From positions 104,918,141-104,982,140 of the forward strand of contig CM043942.1 of assembly GCA_014529385.2 (NCBI GenBank): a stretch of 64,000 bases of DNA, in the 5' to 3' direction. Both the position numbers and the translations under genes were made by a program. Positions 56,231 through 64,000 of the stretch are shown here, in pieces. The notes under the pieces were generated by a model. That model was not told where the DNA came from, did not search any database, and saw only the letters and a list, made by a program, of their open reading frames with translations. The stretch is from Adiantum capillus-veneris (taxonomy: Eukaryota; Streptophyta; Polypodiopsida; Polypodiales; Pteridaceae). Numbering within the stretch: position 1 is the first letter of the stretch; the number at the start of each line of letters is the position of its first letter.

Positions 56231-56599
56231 ATTTGGGTGTGAGGCATTCTCACATGTGTCACAAGTGCTTAGACAAAAGCTGGACCCCAAATCACACAAG
56301 TGCACCTTCATTGGATATTGTGTGGATGGAGAGATGGGATATCATATCGTCTCTGGCACTGGAAACTAATAAGGTTATATGAATCTCAAAGGTGATGTTC
56401 AACGAGTCTAAGATGCATAGAAAGCTAGTGAAACACATTGAGTATCATAGAGTACGGTTTGAGGATGTTACCTCACCACTAGTTATACAGAATGTTTGAC
56501 GTGCTAGTAATGCACCTTCCACTAGTACAAACACACATGATTCTCCAGAGAGAGAGGAATCCAGTAGTCAAGCACTTTGGATATCTACTCGTACATGCT

Positions 56600-58075
56600 A
56601 TTTAATTTGAGTATAACTTGATCTTAGTAAATAAAACTTGGGAATTGATAGAGTTACCTGCGGGTAAACAAGATTTGCCATGCAAATGGGTGTACAAAAA
56701 GAAGTATATCATAGATGATCTTGAGCCTAAGTATAAGGCTAGATTGGTTGCTAAAGAGTTCACGCAAATGAAAGGCATGGATTTTGATGAAATATTTTCT
56801 CTAGTGGTCAAGATGACTACATTGCATCTTATGCTTGGTTTAGTGTCCATTAATGACATGGAATTGGTAAAAATGGATATGAAGACAATGTTTCTTCATG
56901 GGGATATTGAAGATGATGTCTACATGAAATAGCCAAAAGGTTTTGCGATAAAGCCTGACAAGCCAACACAGTTAGAATTTGTGTGTAGACTCAAGAAATC
57001 TTTGTATGGATTAAAGCAAGGCTCAAAGCAATGCTACATCAAGTTCAACAAGTACATTTAGTCCCAGGGTTATGTACGGAGCCAAGAGGATCACTAATTG
57101 TACACAAAGAGGTTGAACAATGGTTTTCTCAACATCCTGATTTTGTATGTGGATGATATGCGCATAGCCGAGAAGTCAAAAGATGAGATTGCACTTCTCA
57201 AGGATACCTTAAGTAACCAATTTTCTATGAAAGATTTGGGCGATGCACATCACTTTCTTGGTATGCGTATCAAGAGAGATCACAAAAGTGGTATACTTGA
57301 ACTTTCACAGGAAGAGTATATTCACAAGGTATTGCAACGTTTTAATATACAAGGGGGGAAACCATTGAATATCCCAATGGATGCATACAAAAAATTTAGC
57401 AAGCATGATTGTCCCAAATCGAATGCTGAAAAGGTAGAGATAGCAAAGGTGCCATATTCTTTGCCAGTTGGTAGTCTCATGTTTGCCATGGTTAGCACAC
57501 AAACAGACATTGAATATCTAGGTAGAAAGCATTGGGAAGAAGTGAAGCACATCTTGAGATACGTCAAAGGCTCAGCTAGCAAGTGCTTACGCTTTGGGAA
57601 CCATGATGCATCCATAGCTGGATACACTGATTTGGATTACCCAGGCTTTGTGGACACTAGGCAATCCACATTTGGCTATGTTTTCTTGTTTACTGGAGTG
57701 GAAGTTTCTTGGAGTATCATGTATCCAAAGTTGCACTTCGTCTTCCACCACCCTGAGGTAGAGTATGTTGCAGTTTCTAGTTCTAGTAAGGAAGTTGTGT
57801 CGTCTAGTGGGAGACTTTGGTATACACCATACTCCAATACCACATTGCGACAGTCATAGTGAGATTGCATTAGCAAAAGAACCCGATGTTTCACTCCAAG
57901 TCAAAACACATAGAGGCTAGGTATCATGTGGTACGAGATATTTTGGCTAGCAAACGCATTGAGTTAGTCAAAAGTTCACATGGATGAAAACCATGCGGAT
58001 GATCTAACAAATAGCTTAGCCTCTGAGCCATTTGCACATTGCATAGAGATGATGGGCGTAGGATGAAGCTACACT
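56600..58075 (+). pseudogene. Copia reverse transcriptase and RNase H remnant
   Basis: RT: NKTWELIELPAGKQ, CKWVYKKKYI, YKARLVAKEFTQMKGMDFDEIFS, MDMKTMFLHGDIEDDVYMK (motif A normally D.KTAFLHG), SLYGLKQGSKQCY, and LILYVDDMRIAE (motif C YVDD intact). RNase H: GYTDLDYPGFVDTRQSTFGYVF, EVEYVAVSSSSKEVV. Stops at 56930, 57059 and others, and a deletion around 57500, make it inactive. Confidence 0.9.
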
Positions 58076-58160
58076 TATGCTTCATGGTTTTGTACAACTG
58101 TACATAATATCCCCTACATTCTTTAGCCACTTGGGACACGTTGGCATTCAAGTGGAAGAT

Positions 58161-58338
58161 TGTTGGGTTTTAGGCCAAGTGGCCACTAGGCAATGGCCGG
58201 CTGCCCATCTTTACTTCTATTGTCTGGTTATAATGAAGAATAAGGAGTAGAGAGTTTCCACTCTCTAAAGCTCCACCAAAAATAGACGGTGTTCTTCTCA
58301 TCCCCTTCCCTCTCTTGCACTTTGTAGCTGGTTCTACA
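58161..58338 (+). repeat. 3' LTR of the copia element (178 bp)
   Basis: Preceded by the purine-rich AGTGGAAGAT (58151-58160), a likely polypurine tract. Ends TTCTACA. Confidence 0.9.
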
Positions 58339-58515
58339 GCTTCATGGAAATTATTTAAGAAAATAGGGAAAATATTCTTGCCCTTGGAAAACTAGGGAGC
58401 TTAGATGAGTGGAATCGGGCCACTTTTTCCGTTGCAAAGAGTAAGTACTCATGGAAATTGGTTAGTTTTGGGATAGCCCTTTGTAATATTTGGAGTGGTT
58501 GAGAGACACCTCAAG
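58339..58515 (+). pseudogene. Continuation of the LINE 3' region after the copia element
   Basis: Reads SWKLFKKIGKIFLPLEN in a frame that would follow the zf-RVT end at 31817. The 5-base overlap with 31813-31817 is the inferred target duplication. Confidence 0.45.
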
Positions 58516-59470
58516 ACTTGTTCTGAGCTTGAGGTTGCTTTTTTTCCGACTCACCATTGTGAGTTTGGCAAAAAAGAAACCGTTAAATGTAACTTAAATA
58601 CCACACTACCCCTAGTAGCAAAAAACGACATGGGTTTTAAGCACGATCTTCTCTCTCCTCATTCATGCAATACAAAATTGTGCACCAATTATAGTACTGA
58701 ATTCTACAATATCTATCATTTAAGTAGCCATGGAGATATGCTATAGAAATATTATGCATTATGAGAAATCATAATTTACATGTCTTTGCTTGCAAAATGT
58801 AAGAAACATGAAAAATCAAATCCATAATAAAAAATGAGTGTACCTTTTTTTACTGGAAGTATATATCTCCCCAATAATTCTTCCTTCTTCAAAGAAAGAG
58901 TAAGTATGATTGCTCGAATTGTCTCCTTGATATAAATCTTAATGCATAAAGAACATCCAGCTCTTTGTGAAAAATTCATAGATAAGATGCTCAAGTTGAT
59001 AGAATCTCACCTTGCAATGGTGGAGTTTCTTACACTAGGTTGCTTCATAGAAGAATAAAGCAGCTTGATCTCTGACACCAATGTAATAAAATTTTAAAAA
59101 AATATACAGCCACCATCACTCAAACATCATCAAAATAAGAGATTCATAACATAAATCACATAAGCATAATTAAAAACTTAGAGAGGAAGAGGGAAAGAAA
59201 TACGACATAGTATTGAGGGTTGGAAGAGCCTACCTCCCCATTAGGGCTTTTTATATTACATAAGCTTTCAGTGGAGATAAATACAATTTGACACATCAAT
59301 CTGTCCATAAGGTGGCCTTGTATCATGCCAACATAATGGCCTTATTTGATCAAGCCAACAATCTTGACTTTCTTTGATAAAAAACATAGACTCGCAAAGT
59401 CCCCTCTTTGAAAAAGCGTCATTTTTTTTTTCTTTGACATCTCTTCTTCCTCCTATAGAAGCATCACAAA
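58516..59470. other. AT-rich stretch without recognisable genes
   Basis: No domain-bearing ORF and no clear repeat. Confidence 0.5.
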
Positions 59471-59474
59471 AACA

Positions 59475-59800
59475 CACAAAAGAATTCAAAAACATGTGCA
59501 TGCTTCTCTTGAAGGAGCTTTACTTACAAAGTTTGAGGCATTTTAGTCTCTAAAAGCACATTTGATTTTGGAAAAAGTTCCATTAGCACTTATGAAGGTT
59601 GTATCATTGTTTTGGCACTCTAAGGTGTTGAGATGCACCTAGACTAATTGCATTGGTATTTTTGAAGGTTGCTTCACCCTTTTGGTATCCTAAGGTCCAA
59701 GATGCACCTTACAGTCATCTTCATAATCTTAGTCCTTCCACTCTTTTTGTTTTTTCTCTTTGAAACAAGAAATTGTAGAGAGAGAAATTCATTTTAGACC
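59475..59800. repeat. Dispersed repeat, second copy (empty-site paralogue)
   Basis: Matches 27770-27930 plus 29278-29430 (for example CCATTAGCACTT, GAGATGCACCTAG, CCCTTTTGGTATCCTAAGG, CATCTTCATAATCTTA). It has no 1.35-kb insert at the CTAG at 59639. It also contains an internal tandem similarity (about 59590 and 59665). Confidence 0.65.
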
Positions 59801-59803
59801 AAA

Positions 59804-59807
<4 letters not shown>

Positions 59808-59846
<39 letters not shown>
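59808..59846. repeat. (CA)n microsatellite
   Basis: About 39 bp of alternating CA. A further (TG)/(AT)/(AG) compound tract lies at about 60136-60212. Confidence 0.97.
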
Positions 59847-59850
<4 letters not shown>

Positions 59851-60308
59851 GGGCCCACCTAAAAATATGTAAGTGTAGCATGTGACTTTACTCGGAGTGG
59901 TATTCTGTATACCAAAGAGTTACAAAATTACATGTAAAAGAGGGGTTTAAAAAAGGAAAAAATGAGATAAAGTTACAGGTTTATGAAGGAACAGGGGGCT
60001 TTTAATTCATGATGAAGTGTGTGTGTGTAGAGGAATTTTAAAATACCTCTTGAATGCATGTGCTATAGGTATTTTTGAAAGGTGAACCCCTTGGGACACA
60101 CATACACACATACATGCATACATACATACATATACATGTATGTGCGTGTGTGTGTGTATGTATTTTCATATATATATATATATATATATATTATAGAGAG
60201 AGAGAGAGAGAGTCTATTACATTCTCAATGGAGAACTTGGACTCACAAATAAATTAAAACTAGAGAGTAATCATATTCATGTGAGCACTGCATTATGTGA
60301 AAGAAACC

Positions 60309-60790
60309 TTACTTCTCACGCAAGCTTAGCCATTTAGTCTTTTTGGATCTAGATAAGATACTTAAAGATCCTATTATGTCCTTATTCTTATACATCATAT
60401 TAAAGTATCCAATTAAGAGCCATTCCCCTTCAACAAAACAATCTTTGAGTTTCTCCCATGGTCTGTCTCTTTCCTTCGCAGTGGAGGGTCCATAGATGTT
60501 GATAATGGTAATAGATTGATATGCCCACATGACCTTCAATCCTAGAGCTCTCTGAAAAGGATGGTTGAAGATTACCATAGGCTTCTGTGTCCACAATTGA
60601 GAGGATTCCATTGTACCCATCAATTCCTCTTCCATAGAAGACTAACTTCTTCCCCACTACTTGCTCTCTTTTATTAGAAGCATCCAAGTGGTGCTTCTGG
60701 TTGGATGGCCTATCAATTTGTGTTTTTTTCAAGGAGTTTTGGGATGACATGAAAACTCCCATCACTCACTTGGCTAACAAAGTCTTCATG
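60309..60790 (-). pseudogene. LINE endonuclease fragment
   Basis: Minus strand: SITIINIYGPSTAKERDRPW and GEWLLIGYFNMM, the IYGP and GDFN-type motifs of L1 endonucleases (GDFN is GYFN here). Frame changes occur upstream (GRGIDGYNGIL / SIVDTEAYGN). Only the middle of the domain is present. Confidence 0.75.
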
Positions 60791-60839
60791 GATAATTAAG
60801 CCAATCCCTAAACAAGTGTGATGCTCCTAGCTAAAACAC

Positions 60840-62990
60840 CGGCGGCCTATCACAATGATGATAGTGGTTTACAAAACTATTGTTTACGTTATTGTATTAA
60901 GGTTGTCTCAATTTTGGAAAAGGTAATCATGCCCCACCAATGTGACTGTATTAAAGGAAAGTCAATAAGGCCATGTATGTGTCAAAGGGTGCACACCATA
61001 AGAGCCTGAGAACTTCTCTTCAAAAGAAAAGTTGTGGAATCCCTCATAGCCATAAGATCAAGAAAATAAGGATGTTATCTAGCCCCTCTAATATTCTTTG
61101 GAATTGGTTCGCATCCCTTGCGGCCATACTAGAGTATGGTCACATCCCCTTGCGACCATACTCGAGGATAGCACTACAAAAGCAAACTTTCAAGGCCTCT
61201 CTCTTACAAATAACAAACAGCACTTGGCCAAGCTGTTGATGACTACCTGCTATTCCTTCAATCCATCCATATATTTTCTAAAAAGATTGGAGAGTGTAAA
61301 TATGTTTGCCACCACACTAGGTTCCAAATGCAACATTGAGACCAATCACTCCCTGCTATTCCTAAAACTCATTTCATAGATTTTCAAAAAAGTGCTAAAC
61401 ATAGTGCAAATGTTTGCAACCACATTAGGCTCCACTCCCTACTATTCCTAAAAACCACCACAAAAATTTTCAAAAAAGTACTAGAGATAGTGCAAATACT
61501 CACCACTGCATCACTCTCCAAATGCAACATTGAGAAGTCAAGATTGATCTCCTTGTTAGAGAATGATTCATTTGCTCCTATTGATTGTCGAGTGAAATTG
61601 TCTCTAAAGGAAATGGTTTGACACCTTGGGGGCCCACTAGGCGTAGGAGTCTTTGATAAGAAAAAATTTTAGTGGCTCATGGACAAAAATAGGAGCAAGA
61701 TGGAAGGATGGGAATATGTGCTTCTTCCCTTTCACAATAGAATCAAGGTAAACTATTCCTTCATGATCCCATACTTTTTCATCTTCTTCCCTATCATAAA
61801 GATGTCCAAATGCAATTGGAAAGAGTTTTTTAAAACCTGTGAAATGCTTCTTATGAAAAATAGTTTAATAGATACGACACCATGGAAATGAGTAAAATGA
61901 AATTCAGTTGCTAGACCCAAGGAGCATAGAAAAGATGGGATACTCAAACCAAAAATCTATAGAGAGAACCAATGTGTCAAGTTCCTAGTGGCAATAGCAA
62001 ATCAAGATCAGGCCTAGGACACTATGACATGGGATATGAAAAACAAGGTAAAGCTCTACTCTATGAGGGACCCATGGAAAGGGGATAGGAAACTAGGCAG
62101 CATCACATGCGAGCTTGTGTGAAAGTGTGCCAAAGCATCATAAGTACTCAAATGGGGCGATACAAGTAGATATTGCAAAAAGTCCATCACCCATTGATCC
62201 CCATGGCTCCCTAAGATTGGAGGTATTTCATTAAATCCTTTTTGGAGAGAAATAGCCAAGAAACTCAACAATAAATGATTAATGCACTTAGCTCAGTTCT
62301 AGGATAAAAACAGCCTAAATTGGAAAAATGTAGAATTGGCTACTCCAATCAACCTCAATGGAGATGAAATCCTATTGATCTCTAGAGTGATCGAAGGTTT
62401 GAGTGCTATTAGGGCCTATTTATGAGGTTGAATTTGATTGGAATGTCTGGCACTAACCCATGAACAATGATTTCACTCTACCATAAACAAAGAGAACTGA
62501 CATCAAATTTTTAAACAAGGCAGAAAGATTCATCCACTTAACAAACAATGAATATTATAGTCGTCTGAGGCAAAGTGCGTATAGTTTTAGACAACATATG
62601 GGATCCTCCTTGGCCTAGCATAATGAAAATCTTCACCTATAATGTGATGTGGGGGGCTTTGCCAATGGGAATCAAATGAAAAACTAGAGTAATAGGCACT
62701 AACCTAAGTTTAGGATGTAAAATTTCAATCAAAGAACCCCTCCATCTATTTAGAGATTGCTTGCCCACGGGAGGCCTCATGGCTGAAATGTGCAGGTGGG
62801 TGCAAAAGACTTTGAAAATCTATTTTTTCAAGGACGATCTGATTTTAGGAGGAAAGAGGCTCAATAATCAAGCCATTTTGTTCTACATACAAATTGTCTT
62901 CTTTTGCCATCTCAAATATGTTGGGATACTGGCTTTTGTTGCATCTTTGTGTGTGAACAACCTATTCCACCTAGACCCATGTGAAGAACC
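60840..62990 (+). pseudogene. L1-type LINE fragment, RT to zf-RVT
   Basis: Near 60890-60975, VSILEKVIMPHQCDCIKGKSI corresponds to the RT strand usually read as LxxLIxxxQxGFIKGRxI. The 61680-62820 part is homologous to the LINE remnant at 30540-31730 (MDKNRSKMEGWEYVLLPFHN; MWGALPMGIK; LHLFRDC; MCRWVQKTLKI). The frame is broken many times. It is on the opposite strand to the nearby endonuclease fragment, so these are separate or rearranged insertions. Confidence 0.65.
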
Positions 62991-63004
62991 TCTTACAACC
63001 CAGG

Positions 63005-63242
63005 TGTAAAGACTAGCCACTTGTGTTTGTCCATAGGCAGCCACATCTTATGCTCATGTGTCAAAAGGCTATTGTTTTGTATATGCCTATATAGAGGCAC
63101 ATTGTGCTAAATAAAAATGAAGTCTACCATTTGAAATTATACTCTATTGTATTGTGCAATAGTCTCTCTCTCAAGCACTACACTAACCTCTCCAAGCATT
63201 CCTAGAATGAATGACACACTAATCCATCCACCATAACTAACA
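63005..63242 (+). repeat. Probable LTR of another copia-type element
   Basis: It ends ...AACTAACA followed by AG and a PBS, exactly as in the copia element at 31818. TATATGCCTATATAGAGG (63077-63095) is a credible TATA box. The start is a guess (TGTAAAG at 63005; TGTGTTTG at 63023 is the alternative), because the partner LTR is outside the window. Confidence 0.5.
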
Positions 63243-63244
63243 AG

Positions 63245-63257
63245 TGGTATCAAAGCC
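63245..63257 (+). other. Primer binding site (initiator tRNA-Met)
   Basis: TGGTATCAAAGCC, one mismatch from the standard copia site, two bases after the probable LTR. Confidence 0.75.
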
Positions 63258-64000
63258 GATGGTTCCACACCTAGGCGTATTAACCTCTTCCTTTCGATCA
63301 TCATTAGTACCTGTATTGGTTGCGCTTATTCGTTTGCACTTTTAATAGATCTCACTTTCTAATTATCACCTGGGATATTAGCATGCTCCACTACCCATGA
63401 TGATTAGGAGAGAGGGAGTTAATTTCTCATGTTTTGCATAATCTATCAATTGTTTTTGCATTTTAGTGTCGATTTCTACACACTTTGATCTTCAATTAGC
63501 TCTTTTGAAATCACAACATGCTTGCATTACTTGTGTGTGAAGAAGGTGTTTGATAAGAGTTTTCCATCAAGCATCACCTTGTTCTAATTGGGCTTTGTTA
63601 GTGCAACCAATTAGTTTTGTATGATTAAGTGCATCGTTAGCATGCACAATCTTTGCATAATAATAGCTTGAAAGTGCTTTTGTGTATGTGGATGTGTGTG
63701 GATATGGGGACAAAATGGGAAGGATCCACCTCTTTTTCTTTTGTAGAGAAGAAAGTTAAATGAAGAGGGTCTGATTTTCATCCATTATTATCAAAAGGTT
63801 TAAAACCAAACACGTACACTGGAAAGCTTTTGAAGCTACTCGACCAACTTTGGTGGAGCTGGAGAAATTTCCCCTATCTTTTGTGAGATCTATACTTGGC
63901 CTATATTTTCTCTCTGCCTTCAGCTTCAATAGAAGATTTGAAGCTCACATCACAAGGCCTTCAACATCGCCAAGTTCAGGCCTCCTTCAAGCATTCTGAC
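63258..64000 (+). mobile_element. Leader of the second copia-type element, cut by the window edge
   Basis: Follows the PBS and has no ORF with a recognisable domain before the window ends. Assigned by position only. Confidence 0.4.

Larger units (their letters stand above)
31818..58338 (+). mobile_element. Ty1/copia LTR retrotransposon, inactive, carrying a nested MULE-like element
   Basis: The LTRs (31818-32008 and 58161-58338) both start TGTTGGGTTTTAGGCCAAGT and end TTCTACA. The PBS at 32011 matches initiator tRNA-Met, and a purine-rich tract lies just before the 3' LTR. The flanking 5-mers GCTTT (31813-31817) and GCTTC (58339-58343) look like a target duplication with one change. Gag, protease, integrase, RT and RNase H remnants run in copia order at 54231-58075 with many stops. 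The MULE-like element at 32499-52462 splits its leader. The LTRs differ by indels and many substitutions, so it is older than its passengers. Confidence 0.9.

Overview
This window looks like a transposon-dense stretch of a large nuclear genome from a land plant. The evidence is LINEs, Ty1/copia and Ty3/gypsy elements with plant-type primer binding sites, MULE-like TIR elements, long (GA)n tracts, and one nepenthesin/CDR1-type aspartic protease gene. A fern or other seedless vascular plant is plausible, but the sequence alone cannot prove the clade. The only likely ordinary host gene is the single-exon aspartic protease at 24854-26290 (minus). Almost everything else is mobile DNA.

Layout. 1-3325: a LINE on the minus strand (GC-rich 5' leader, coiled-coil ORF1, endonuclease), cut by the window edge. 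3560-6350: a second, 5'-truncated and dead copy of the same family, bracketed by (GA)n tracts. 7059-7655: an unexplained tandem repeat. 11330-13260: a degenerate L1-type LINE (minus). 14477-19642: a 5.17-kb element with 55-bp terminal inverted repeats, a perfect 9-bp target duplication and repeated subterminal motifs, with no recognisable transposase. 19700-24850: AT-rich, with two tRNA-like (SINE-like) modules. 24854-26290: the aspartic protease. 26716-26871: a foldback MITE. 27931-29277: a small TIR element inside a dispersed repeat that occurs uninterrupted near 59640. 30540-58500: a nested stack. 58500-64000: LINE fragments on both strands and the start of another copia-type element.

The nested stack is the core of the window. 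A LINE 3' region (30540-31817, resuming at 58339) was entered by a Ty1/copia element (LTRs 31818-32008 and 58161-58338). The copia leader was entered by a MULE-like DNA transposon (32499-52462, about 10.6 kb without its own insertion). That transposon was entered by a young gypsy-type element (40956-50283, LTRs differing by about 3 substitutions). The MULE-like element carries divergent genes around a GC-rich, palindrome-filled intergenic region. On the minus strand are a transposase (GCM/FLYWCH-like zinc domain, MULE DDE core, AT-hook, SWIM finger) and a 112-codon ORF. On the plus strand is a multi-exon gene encoding an N-terminal ParB/sulfiredoxin-like domain joined to a beta-class (permuted) DNA N6-adenine/N4-cytosine methyltransferase-like domain and a proline-rich tail.

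A eukaryotic cut-and-paste transposon that carries a prokaryote-like ParB-methyltransferase fusion is the most interesting system here. This copy is broken: in-frame stops, the gypsy insertion, a degenerate methyltransferase motif IV, and a Lys at the expected third acidic transposase residue. Intact relatives should exist elsewhere in the genome. The decay is mostly consistent with C-to-T change at methylated sites (CGA, CAA or CAG turned into stops).
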